From an uncultured Mesorhizobium sp. (GTDB taxonomy: Bacteria > Pseudomonadota > Alphaproteobacteria > Rhizobiales > Rhizobiaceae): a DNA stretch of 55,986 nt. Below the pieces are notes generated by a model that did no database searches, was not told where the DNA came from, and saw only the letters and a list, made by a program, of their open reading frames with translations. Numbering within the stretch: position 1 is the stretch's first letter; the number at the start of each line of letters is the position of its first letter. The stretch lies in the NCBI GenBank assembly GCA_937958475.1, contig CALFXR010000164.1, forward strand, positions 1-55,986, read 5' to 3'. Positions 29,901 through 37,792 of this stretch are shown here, piece after piece. The position numbers and the translations under genes are program-made.

Positions 29901-30791
29901 ATGAAGACCGACACCGTGTTCAAGCGGGCATTCAACGATGCGATCGACCTTGTCTCACGTCTGCCGCCGGATGCCCCCCTGCCACCGGAAAATGCGCTGA
30001 GCCTTCAACTGGGCGTCAGTCGGACGACGGCGCGCAAGGTCATCGGCGCACTGAAGGCCCAAGGCCTCGTAAACGGCACCGGACGGTACCGCAGCGTCAG
30101 TCGCCCGGGCGACACGATCAAGCGCTATCCGATATCCGAGACGGTTCCGATGGCCGCGCAGGTGGAGGAACGATTCATGGAGTGGATGCTGCGCGACAAT
30201 GCCAGGCCGGGCACGGCGATCAACGAGCTCGAGCTTGCGCGCAAGTTCGGCGTCGCCACGACCGGCATCCGCGAGTTTCTCAATCGTTTCCAGCGTTTCG
30301 GGCTGATCGAGAAGCGGCCCAATGCAGGGTGGGTCTTCAAGGGCTTCACCACCAGCTTCGCGCTGGAACTGTTCGAGATCCGGGAGATGTTCGAACTCCG
30401 GTCCTCGCGCGCCCTCGCTGCGATGCCGGATACGTCGCCGCACTGGTCGCTTCTCGAGACTATGCGCCGCGAGCATCTTACGCTGCTCGACGAAATTGAT
30501 ACGCGATTCCACGACTTTTCCGATCTCGACAGCCGCTTCCACCGGCTGATCAGTTCGGCCGCGCCAAACCGCTTCATCGACAGTTTCTACGACATCATCA
30601 CCGTGATCTTCCACTACCACTACCAGTGGAACAAGCACGACGAGCGCCAGCGGAACGAGGTCGCGATACGCGAGCACCTGACCTACATCGACGCTTTGGT
30701 CAGCCGGAACGTCGGCATGGTGGAACTTGCCTGCCGCGCGCACCTGGCCTCGGCACGCGAGACCCTGCTGCGCTCGACCTCGCCGCAATAG
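29901..30791 (+). CDS. GntR/FCD-type regulator with two winged-helix domains
   Basis: A 296-aa protein. Residues about 15-60 carry one winged-helix (ENALSLQLGVSRTTARKVIG) and about 90-150 a second (LELARKFGVATTGIREFLNRFQ), with an FCD-like ligand domain after it (DLDSRFHRLI, REHLTYIDAL). FCD domains bind small acids, often with a metal held by His and Asp. Two winged helices in one chain are unusual for this family. GGGAG six bases before ATG 29901 supports the start. It lies between the two transport operons, divergent from the first and convergent with the second, and is the obvious candidate to repress both. Confidence 0.85.
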   Translation: MKTDTVFKRAFNDAIDLVSRLPPDAPLPPENALSLQLGVSRTTARKVIGALKAQGLVNGTGRYRSVSRPGDTIKRYPISETVPMAAQVEERFMEWMLRDNARPGTAINELELARKFGVATTGIREFLNRFQRFGLIEKRPNAGWVFKGFTTSFALELFEIREMFELRSSRALAAMPDTSPHWSLLETMRREHLTLLDEIDTRFHDFSDLDSRFHRLISSAAPNRFIDSFYDIITVIFHYHYQWNKHDERQRNEVAIREHLTYIDALVSRNVGMVELACRAHLASARETLLRSTSPQ

Positions 30792-30802
30792 ACATCGGCA
30801 CC

Positions 30803-31753
30803 TCAGCCGCGCCGGGCGGCCACAGCGAGGGCGACGACGATGATTGCGCCCTTGGCAATGAGCTGGATGTCGATCGGCACGTTCAGGATGTTCATGCCGT
30901 TATTGAGGATGCCCAGGAAGAATACGCCAAGCAGCGTTCGTGCGACCGATCCATTGCCTCCCATGATGCTGGTGCCGCCGAGGACGACGGCGGCGATCAC
31001 GTCGAGTTCGGTGCCGAATGGGCCGTAGGTGGCCAGCGCGGTGTGGACCTGCGACGACAGGATGATGCCGGCGAGCGCCGCCCCGGTGCCGGAAATGGCA
31101 TAGACGGCTGTCTTGGTGAGGCGGACGCGGTGACCGCTCAGCCAGGCTGCACGCTCGTTGTTGCCGATGGCCGCGACAAGAAGGCCAAGCGGCGTGTGAC
31201 GCTGCACCAGGATCATCAGCACGGCGATCGCCGCGAAGATGTAAACGGCGAAGGGCAGGCCCAGCAGGTTGCCGGTGCCTATGAAGCTGTAGGCGGGCTC
31301 GTTGCGGATCAGGTGCTGCTCTGGCCCGCCGACGATCAGCGCCGTGCCGCGTACGATGCTCAGCATGGCCAGGGTCACGATGATCGGCGGCAGGCCGAGG
31401 AAGGCGATGGTCAGACCGTTCATCAGTCCGACGATGAACCCCACCGACAGGCCGGCGGCGATGACCACGACCAGCGGAAAGTCAGCCTGCAGGCAGTAGA
31501 ACGATACCAGACCCGCAAGGGCCAGCACCGGACCTACCGAGAGGTCGATGCCCCCGGTCATGATGACGAAGGTCATGCAGGTTGCCATGATGCCGATGAT
31601 GGCCACCTGTCGCACGATGCCGACGAGATTGTCGGCACTCATGAAGGCCGGTTCGAGCAGCGTTATCGCAACGATGATGACCGCCATGGCGATCGACAGC
31701 GCGTTCGGCGCGGCGTGGCGCGCCAAGGCCGCGGATACCGCCGCCGCCGCCAT
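30803..31753 (-). CDS. CUT2 sugar ABC transporter, permease
   Basis: A 316-aa protein with about nine transmembrane segments, the signature GGIDLSVGPVLALAG, and the ATPase-contact loop GNNERAAWLSGHRVRL. Its ATG at 31753 overlaps the ATPase stop by one base (TGATG), so it is the last cistron of a four-gene operon: binding protein, permease, ATPase, permease. The operon thus supplies two different permeases, consistent with a heterodimeric pore. Confidence 0.93.
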   Translation of the reverse strand: MAAAAVSAALARHAAPNALSIAMAVIIVAITLLEPAFMSADNLVGIVRQVAIIGIMATCMTFVIMTGGIDLSVGPVLALAGLVSFYCLQADFPLVVVIAAGLSVGFIVGLMNGLTIAFLGLPPIIVTLAMLSIVRGTALIVGGPEQHLIRNEPAYSFIGTGNLLGLPFAVYIFAAIAVLMILVQRHTPLGLLVAAIGNNERAAWLSGHRVRLTKTAVYAISGTGAALAGIILSSQVHTALATYGPFGTELDVIAAVVLGGTSIMGGNGSVARTLLGVFFLGILNNGMNILNVPIDIQLIAKGAIIVVALAVAARRG

Positions 31754-33273
31754 CAGGCCGTTCCCCCACCCATCGCGTGCACGATATCGGCCATGCTGAC
31801 AGCGCCTGCATCGTGCACCGCCACAAGCCGCCCCGAGACCATCACGCCGATGCGGTCAGCCACCGTCATCACCTCCTCGAGGTCGGAGGAAACAACCAGT
31901 ATCGCCGCGCCCAGCTCGCGTTCCCGGCGCAGGATGGCGTAGATCTCGGCCTTCGCTCCCACGTCGACGCCCACAGTGGGCTCATCGAGGATGAGGATGC
32001 GCGGGCGTCGCGCGAGCCATTTGCCGACAAGCACCTTCTGTTGGTTGCCCCCGGAAAGCCGGCGGACCACCTTGTTGCCGTCGGGTGGCCTGACTGACAG
32101 TTCTTCGATGGCGCGGCGTCCGGCCCGGACCATGTGGCCTCGATCGAGCACCGGACCGCGCCGGAAGCGGTCGAGCGTGGCCATCGCGAGGTTTTCGGTG
32201 ACGGTCATGTCGAGCATGAGGCCCTCATGATGGCGGTCCTCCGGCACGAAGCCGATGCCGCGGCCGATGCCTGCCACCGGGCTGCGCGGCGCTGTCGGCT
32301 TTCCGTCGATCTCAAGTGAGCCGGAATCGAAGCGGTCGGAGCCGAAGACCGTGCGCACGAGCTCGGTCCGCTTCGCGCCGATAAGTCCGGTCAGGCAGAA
32401 AATCTCGCCGGCATGCAGGTCGAAGGAGATGTCGGAGAAGACGCCGCGCTTCGTCAGCGCGCGAGCGCTGAGCCGCACCTCGCCGGTTCCTCGCGGATGA
32501 CGCTTCTGCAGCGCGGCGTCGGAGGCGTCGCGCGCGAGCTTCTCTCCGACCATGAGGTGCACGACGCGCGCCCTGTCTATGTCGGGAACAGCGCTTTCGG
32601 CCACGACCTTGCCATCGCGCATGATGGTGACGGTGTCGCAGACCGCGAAGATCTCGTCGAGCACGTGGCTGATGTAGACGATGCCCACGCCGCGCGATTT
32701 CAGTGCGCGGATCGTATCGTGCAGCCGCGCCACGTCGGCGCTTGCAAGCCAGCCGGTGGGCTCGTCCATCAGTATCAGGCGGGCGTCGAGAGCCAGAGCC
32801 TTCAGGATCTCGACCTCCTTCTGCTTGACGGTCGGCAGGCTGCCGGCGGGCGAGTCGAGGTCGATCGCGATTCCGTGGCGGTCAAGCAGTGCCGTCGCCT
32901 CTTTGCGCTGCCGTCGCGTGTCGACGAAGCCGAAGCGGCGCGTAGGCTGGCGGCCGAGGTAGATATTGTCCAGAACCGACATGGCCGGCGCCAGGTTGGA
33001 GTGCTGGTAGATGCAGGCGACGCCGCGCCGTATCATGCCAAGCGGATCACCCAGCGGCGCCGGCTGGCCGCCGATCTCGACGCTTCCGCTGGTCGGGGCG
33101 ATGGCGCCCGTGAGTATCTTGATCAGGGTCGACTTGCCCGCGCCATTCGAGCCGATCAGCGCGCGCACCTCGCCGGCGCGAACGCTGAAGTCGGCGTCGT
33201 TCAGCGCGGCGAAGGCGCCGTAGGTCTTGCTCAGGGCGACGCCGCGCAGAAGGGGAGCGTCGGTGGCCATCAT
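31753..33273 (-). CDS. CUT2 sugar ABC transporter, fused double ATPase
   Basis: A 506-aa protein with two ATPase halves. Half one has Walker A GSNGAGKST and Walker B LILMDEPTG, but its signature is SLPTVKQKEVE instead of the usual LSVGQQQ-type. Half two has a degenerate Walker A (GLIGAKRTEL), a good signature LSGGNQQKV and Walker B ILILDEPTV. Asymmetric halves are usual for CUT2 (RbsA/MglA) ATPases. ATG 33273 overlaps the upstream permease stop (ATGA). It energises the two permeases beside it. Confidence 0.93.
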   Translation of the reverse strand: MMATDAPLLRGVALSKTYGAFAALNDADFSVRAGEVRALIGSNGAGKSTLIKILTGAIAPTSGSVEIGGQPAPLGDPLGMIRRGVACIYQHSNLAPAMSVLDNIYLGRQPTRRFGFVDTRRQRKEATALLDRHGIAIDLDSPAGSLPTVKQKEVEILKALALDARLILMDEPTGWLASADVARLHDTIRALKSRGVGIVYISHVLDEIFAVCDTVTIMRDGKVVAESAVPDIDRARVVHLMVGEKLARDASDAALQKRHPRGTGEVRLSARALTKRGVFSDISFDLHAGEIFCLTGLIGAKRTELVRTVFGSDRFDSGSLEIDGKPTAPRSPVAGIGRGIGFVPEDRHHEGLMLDMTVTENLAMATLDRFRRGPVLDRGHMVRAGRRAIEELSVRPPDGNKVVRRLSGGNQQKVLVGKWLARRPRILILDEPTVGVDVGAKAEIYAILRRERELGAAILVVSSDLEEVMTVADRIGVMVSGRLVAVHDAGAVSMADIVHAMGGGTA

Positions 33274-34286
33274 ACCGCCGCGGCCATTGCGAGCCTGCGC
33301 TGGCGGCGCACGAGCAGGAGCCGGTCGTAGCCGACGGCGGCCAGCAGGATGAGGCCGGTGATGATCTGCTGCACAAATTGCGGCACGCCCTGAAGCGTCA
33401 GCCCGATCAGGATCGCGCCGAGCAGGAAGGCGCCAAGCGCTGGACCGAACATGGAGCCGATGCCGCCTGCAAGGCTGACGCCGCCAATGACGGCCGCCGC
33501 TATCGCCGTTAGTTCCATGCCGGTGCCGAGCGCCTCGGTGGCGGTGGTGAAGCGGGCGACCATGATCAGCGCCGCGATGGCCGCACAAAACCCGGAGATG
33601 GCATAGGCGGCGATGGTGACGGCCTTGACTTGAATGCCGGCCAGCCGCGCCGCTTCATGATTGCCGCCGGTGGCGAAGGTGTCGCGGCCGAAGCGCGTGG
33701 CGAGCAGAAGGATCTGGAGTACCGCGAAGACCGCGAGCATGATGAAGAAGGAGAGCGGCACCCAGGGCATGTTGACGAGGCGCGAAAGGCCGAGCCAACC
33801 GCCGACGTCGAAATAGGTCTCGATGCCGGTGATCCACGGGTCGCGGATCGGCGTGGTCGAAAGGCCTGGCACCAACTGCCGGCCCGAGATCGTGTAGGTC
33901 AGGCCGCGGAACGCGGCTAGCGTCGCCAGCGTGGCGATGAAGGGCTGAAGCCTCAGATAGACGATCAGTACGCCGTTCAGCGCTCCGGCGAGGGTGCCCG
34001 CCACCAGCGCCAGGGGAATGATGCCATATCCGGGCATACCGAAGATCAGGGACAGGTCGAAGACGACCATTCCTACCAGACCGACGGTCGCCCCGATCGA
34101 GAGGTCTATGCCGCGCACGAGGATCGGAAAAGCCTGGCCCATGGCCAGTATGGCCATGAAGGAGAAGCCTGACATCAGGTTCTCGACGGTCGATGCGGTC
34201 GCGAAGCGCGGCGCGCTCACACTGAAGAAAGCTACCGTGCTTGCGAAGAACAGCACGAGCGCAGCTGAGGCCAAGCGTATCTTCAC
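33270..34286 (-). CDS. CUT2 sugar ABC transporter, permease
   Basis: A 338-aa protein with about nine to ten transmembrane segments and the signature RGIDLSIGATVGLVG, with the ATPase-contact loop GNHEAARLAGIQVKAV. The start is GTG 34286, with only a weak ribosome-binding site, so its translation may be low relative to the binding protein. It is separated from that gene by a 13-bp hairpin and overlaps the ATPase gene by 4 nt. It likely pairs with the permease at 30803. Confidence 0.9.
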   Translation of the reverse strand: MKIRLASAALVLFFASTVAFFSVSAPRFATASTVENLMSGFSFMAILAMGQAFPILVRGIDLSIGATVGLVGMVVFDLSLIFGMPGYGIIPLALVAGTLAGALNGVLIVYLRLQPFIATLATLAAFRGLTYTISGRQLVPGLSTTPIRDPWITGIETYFDVGGWLGLSRLVNMPWVPLSFFIMLAVFAVLQILLLATRFGRDTFATGGNHEAARLAGIQVKAVTIAAYAISGFCAAIAALIMVARFTTATEALGTGMELTAIAAAVIGGVSLAGGIGSMFGPALGAFLLGAILIGLTLQGVPQFVQQIITGLILLAAVGYDRLLLVRRQRRLAMAAAV

Positions 34287-34309
34287 GTCGACAATCTACC
34301 AGCAAAGAG

Positions 34310-34340
34310 GAGACCGCGGCATGGGGTATGCCGCGGTCTC
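34310..34340 (-). other. Intercistronic 13-bp hairpin after the binding-protein gene
   Basis: GAGACCGCGGCAT (34310-34322) pairs perfectly with ATGCCGCGGTCTC (34328-34340) around a 5-nt loop. It lacks a T-run on the minus strand, so it is more likely a 3'-end stabiliser that leaves excess binding-protein mRNA, or a partial attenuator, than a full terminator. Confidence 0.6.
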
Positions 34341-34354
34341 TAGGGCGCCAAAGT

Positions 34355-35377
34355 CTACCAGCGCTGGGAGGGTTGGATGGAACCTGCATTCTCCTTGGTG
34401 GCGATGACGTATGGCATCAGTAGCCGCGACTGCTGGCCGAACGAGCCCGCGGCGACGCCGCCCGTGGCAAGCACCGTCGCGGCGGCCGCGGCCAGACGGC
34501 CCTGCTGGTAAACGTCGGTGTACTGGGTGCCGGTCAGCTCTCCTGCCTCGATCGATTCGAGCGCGGCGGTCTCGCCGTCATTGCCGAAGACGACGAACTT
34601 GCCGAGCAGGCCCTTTTCCTTGGCCACGTCGACGGCGCCCAGTGCCATCGAATCGTTGACGCCGTATGCGCCACCGAGATCGGGATTGGCCGCGAGGATC
34701 GTGTTGAGCACGTCCTGCGCCTTCTTCCGGTCCCAATCGGCAACCTGGTCGGCGACGATCTGGATGCCCGGATGATGCTGCTTCATGCCTTCGACGAAGC
34801 CGTTGGTGCGCTGGTCGCGGATGATGATGCCGGGCGGAGCATTCAGGATCGCGACCTTGCCCTTGCCGCCCATCGCGTCGCCCATGGCCTTCGCGATGTC
34901 CATGGCCCCGTAGTAGTGGTTCATCTCCACATGCGCGGCGTGCGCCTCGGTCGCATCGATGTTCAGCGTGATGACCGAAATGCCGGCCCGTTTCGCCTTG
35001 GCAATGGACGGCGCAAGCGCCACGGAGTCGATCGGCTGCAGGAAGATGACGGATGCGCCCTGGCTGATCAGGGTGTCCATCAGGCTGGCCTGAACCTCGA
35101 CCTTGTTCTGGCCGTCCAGCAGTTCATAGTCGATGACCTGCTGCGGCTTCAGGACCTCCTCGATGCCTTTCGACCATGCGGCCGGCACGGTGTGCGGCTG
35201 CCACTGAATGAATGCCATCTTGTAGCGCGTGCCCTGCGCGCGGGCGCGTGAGACGCCGGCGAACTCGGTCTGCACGCCGGGGGTGCCCAACATGCCCGCT
35301 GCCGCTCCCGCGACCGCCGCGGAGCCCACGGCCATCACCTTCAGAAAACTGCGCCTGTCGTTGGTCCTGTCTTCCAT
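34355..35377 (-). CDS. CUT2 sugar ABC transporter, Tat-exported binding protein
   Basis: A 340-aa binding protein. Its N-terminus has a twin-arginine signal, NDRRSFLKVMA, followed by a weak hydrophobic stretch and a cleavage near SRARAQG, so folding before export is likely. The body is Peripla_BP_4 type (IAKAKRAGISVITLNID; GNDGETAALESIEAG). It delivers a sugar or polyol to the two permeases encoded downstream. GGGAGG about ten bases before ATG 35377 supports the start. It is the first gene of its operon, with a promoter and shared operator sites upstream. Confidence 0.92.
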   Translation of the reverse strand: MEDRTNDRRSFLKVMAVGSAAVAGAAAGMLGTPGVQTEFAGVSRARAQGTRYKMAFIQWQPHTVPAAWSKGIEEVLKPQQVIDYELLDGQNKVEVQASLMDTLISQGASVIFLQPIDSVALAPSIAKAKRAGISVITLNIDATEAHAAHVEMNHYYGAMDIAKAMGDAMGGKGKVAILNAPPGIIIRDQRTNGFVEGMKQHHPGIQIVADQVADWDRKKAQDVLNTILAANPDLGGAYGVNDSMALGAVDVAKEKGLLGKFVVFGNDGETAALESIEAGELTGTQYTDVYQQGRLAAAAATVLATGGVAAGSFGQQSRLLMPYVIATKENAGSIQPSQRW

Positions 35378-35456
35378 GATTCCGGTTCCTCCCTGGAATG
35401 CCCACTCTATCAGCGCAACCAGCCGGGCCGACGGCAGATCGGCGGGCGGATCACAC

Positions 35457-35513
35457 TTTTATCCATAGAAGCGCAACCCTTTACCTGCTTCAAACTGTTT
35501 TTTATGGATAATA
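35457..35513 (-). promoter_or_regulatory. Promoter and twin operator of the second sugar ABC operon
   Basis: On the minus strand TTGAAG (35493-35488) and TTCTAT (35470-35465) are spaced 17 bp, a good sigma-70 promoter. Inverted copies of one motif flank it: TTTTATGGATAATA (35500-35513, + strand) just beyond the -35, and TTTTATCCATAGAA (35457-35470) over the -10. The outer copy sits exactly as in the other operon (TGTTTTTTAT starts 3 bases beyond the -35 in both). A repressor of the 29901 regulator type could occlude polymerase here; this is inference. Confidence 0.6.
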
Positions 35514-35685
35514 CGCATACCGTGGCAGACGTATGAAATCGCCAGCTTCCGATGACTGCTGAGGGCTCGACGGTACAGACGGTTTCGGGGGATGCTTGTT
35601 GAGTCCCGACCAGATGGGAGCCTGGTTGGGGCGACTGGCGAACGGCAGAGCCATGCGCGGAACACGGCTTGACATCGGACAGCCT

Positions 35686-35820
35686 TCAGACGGCCATCTC
35701 GCGCAAGAGATCGGCATCCGAGCGCTTCTCCACAAGCGCCCGCAGGTTCATCATGTCGTCGGTCATCGGTGGTCTCTCCAGAAAGGTTGGCTTCGACAAC
35801 CTGACCCTACCGGAAAGCGC
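35686..35820 (-). pseudogene. IS256-family transposase remnant (5' end only)
   Basis: ATG 35766 to TGA 35686 encodes 26 residues, MTDDMMNLRALVEKRSDADL then LREMAV, matching the typical N-terminus of IS256-family transposases up to LREM, where similarity stops. A well-formed terminal sequence precedes it: GGCGCTTTCCGGTAGGGTCA (minus strand, ending near 35820) resembles an IS256-type inverted-repeat end. Only the left end of the element remains; no catalytic DDE region is seen. The rest of 35378-35910 holds no gene, only the promoter at 35457-35513 and about 170 bp (35514-35685) of unrecognised sequence. Confidence 0.65.
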
Positions 35821-35910
35821 CGATGACCACCGCGCTATCCAGCTACACCAGGTCTCGGGCCGTCACCACACACGGCGACGGTCCAGCTAGCCGTCGAGCT
35901 GGCAAGGGGG

Positions 35911-36969
35911 TCACGGAACCGTCGACTCCTTGTTTTCGGGAACACTGATGTTCCCCCTGGTCTTTCTAAAGGCTCTCGGGCTGAGGCCTTCGATGCGGGT
36001 GAACGCGCGGGTGAACGCACTGGTCTCCGAATAGCCGAGGCGGAATGCCAGGCTGGTGATCGACGTCTTCGGGCCGAGCAGCGCCTCGCTTGCCAACTGA
36101 TGGACGACGCTTTCGCGAAGCCGGCGATAACTGGTGCCGCTGGCGCCCAACTCGCGGTGCAGCGTGCGCACGGAGATGTTCAGCATGCGCGCGGCATCCT
36201 CGAATCCGAATTCGCCGTTGGCGATATTGGCGGCGATGATGAGCCGTACCCGATGGACGATGCCCTCGTCATCGCCGTGCGACTGGATGATCAACTCGGC
36301 TTGCTCCCGGAGGATACCGAGGAGGGTGGCGTCGGCGCCCGCGATCGGAATGCCGAGATCCCGCGCGGGAATCGTAAACCCGTTGGTCTTCTGGTGAAAG
36401 ACCGGCCTGGTGGCCAGTATCCGCTCGAGGTCATCGAGATCGGGCGGCGGCGGCATCGTGAAATGACAGGTGGCGGGCGCCCAATCCGGTCGGACATGCC
36501 GCCTGATATTGACGATCAGGGCCGCCACCGAGAACAGGATATCCTGCCGCGGTTCGATATCCGAAGCGATTTCCGGGCTGTATTCGACAGAGAGCACCTT
36601 GCCTGTGGTGGAAAGGCGGACCTGCGAATCCCGCGCGAAGATGCCGTGATAGCGCTCGAAATTGCGCAGCCATTCCCCGATCGTCGGCGAATTGACGAGG
36701 AGGTATCCGAGCGTCTGGAAATCCGCGATCGTCACATGCTCGGCAATATGAGCGCCGAGGATCGGATCGCCGGTCGCCGTGGCCGCCCATTCGAACAGCG
36801 CCTGGAAGTCCCGCACCTGCATCGAGAAATCGGGGCGCCCCAGCGATCGCGTATCAACGCCCTCGCGCTTGACGATCTCGTCGAGCGAAAGCCCGCCCGC
36901 CAGAAGCGCCCGAATGAGCCATGCCATCGGCACTTGGTCCTGGACAGACCTCGCCATCGAACGCTGCAT
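35911..36969 (-). CDS. AraC-family regulator with Arabinose_bd-type N-domain
   Basis: A 352-aa protein. The N-terminal ~200 residues fit the Arabinose_bd (PF12625-like) ligand domain of OruR/ArgR-type activators (QALFEWAATATGDPILGAHIAEHVTIADFQTLGYLL, abbreviated). The C-terminal HTH includes FEDAARMLNISVRTLHREL and LAFRLGYSETSAFTRAFTRIEG. It is divergent from the cytochrome cluster starting at 37159, which it probably activates. Start choice is uncertain: ATG 36969 with a G-rich stretch just upstream is used, ATG 37002 is longer but lacks a site. Confidence 0.85.
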   Translation of the reverse strand: MQRSMARSVQDQVPMAWLIRALLAGGLSLDEIVKREGVDTRSLGRPDFSMQVRDFQALFEWAATATGDPILGAHIAEHVTIADFQTLGYLLVNSPTIGEWLRNFERYHGIFARDSQVRLSTTGKVLSVEYSPEIASDIEPRQDILFSVAALIVNIRRHVRPDWAPATCHFTMPPPPDLDDLERILATRPVFHQKTNGFTIPARDLGIPIAGADATLLGILREQAELIIQSHGDDEGIVHRVRLIIAANIANGEFGFEDAARMLNISVRTLHRELGASGTSYRRLRESVVHQLASEALLGPKTSITSLAFRLGYSETSAFTRAFTRIEGLSPRAFRKTRGNISVPENKESTVP

Positions 36970-37158
36970 CGCCCACCCGCCCCAATTGTCCGAAAATGTC
37001 AATTACAGCAGAATAAAAGTCAAGACTCCGAGGGCATCCGGCCCCTAATTTTCGCTGACCGTTCGATATTGCGAATCCGGAAGCGCGGCGAGCCGCCCGA
37101 CGATCGATATCGGACGAAACAAGCATGATCACGCGAAGTGACTTTGGGGAGCCGGGAT

Positions 37159-37791
37159 TTGTTGGAGCGCGGGCATGCCGCCGCCGTTGCTGTAGCAGCA
37201 TGGCTGGCGCTTTCCGGTCCGATGACGGATCGGGCTCGCGCCGATGGCGCGGCACTGTTTTCCGAGAACTGCGCGGCGTGCCACGGCGACCATGGCGAAG
37301 GCAGTCCGGACCTTCGCGCGCCGGTGATCGCCGGCCTCGACAAGACCTATCTCGATCGCCAGGTCGAACACCTTCTGAACGGCAAGCGCCCGGTTTCCGC
37401 CGACAACGCCGCCGCCGCCGGGATGATCGAGATTCTCCGCGGTCTCGGCGCCGCCGATCTCGAAGCGATCACCGCCCACGTCTCTGGCCTTCCAGCACCT
37501 GTCCTTGACGAGCCGACGGGCGCGACGACCTTCCGGATGCGCGGCCTCTTTTCCGGCTGCATGAGCTGCCATCAGGCGCAGGGCGAAGGCAACGCCACCC
37601 TTTCCGCGCCCCGCATCGCCCGCCAGTATGGCTGGTACCTCAAGGAACAGCTCCTGTCCTTCCGGTCCGGCAAGCGCGGTGTCGATCCCGCCGATAAATA
37701 CGGCAAGCAGATGAGGACCATGGCGCTGGACATCGCTTCCGATGGCGATGTCGACCAACTGGTTGCCTATATCCAGAAATTGGGGAGATAA
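37159..37791 (+). CDS. Di-haem c-type cytochrome, cytochrome c4-like
   Basis: A 210-aa exported protein with a signal peptide (hydrophobic AVAVAAWLALSG). Two cytochrome c domains follow: the first haem site is CAACH at residues 38-42, the second CMSCH near residue 135, each with a downstream Met candidate ligand (e.g. KQMRTMALD). It resembles cytochrome c4-type electron carriers and should shuttle electrons in the periplasm, perhaps to the di-haem protein encoded next. TTG 37159 has GGGGAG seven bases upstream; GTG 37138 would add seven residues but has no such site. First gene of a four-gene set. Confidence 0.88.
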   Translation: MLERGHAAAVAVAAWLALSGPMTDRARADGAALFSENCAACHGDHGEGSPDLRAPVIAGLDKTYLDRQVEHLLNGKRPVSADNAAAAGMIEILRGLGAADLEAITAHVSGLPAPVLDEPTGATTFRMRGLFSGCMSCHQAQGEGNATLSAPRIARQYGWYLKEQLLSFRSGKRGVDPADKYGKQMRTMALDIASDGDVDQLVAYIQKLGR

Positions 37792-37792
37792 G

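Noticed and set aside
35502..35735. 77-codon frame in the sugar-redox junction
   Set aside because: No ribosome-binding site or recognised motif, and it crosses the IS256 remnant in another frame.
37062..37075. TTCG-N6-CGAA dyad before the cytochrome cluster as the AraC operator
   Set aside because: The arms are only 4 bp, which is expected by chance here, and AraC sites are usually direct repeats.
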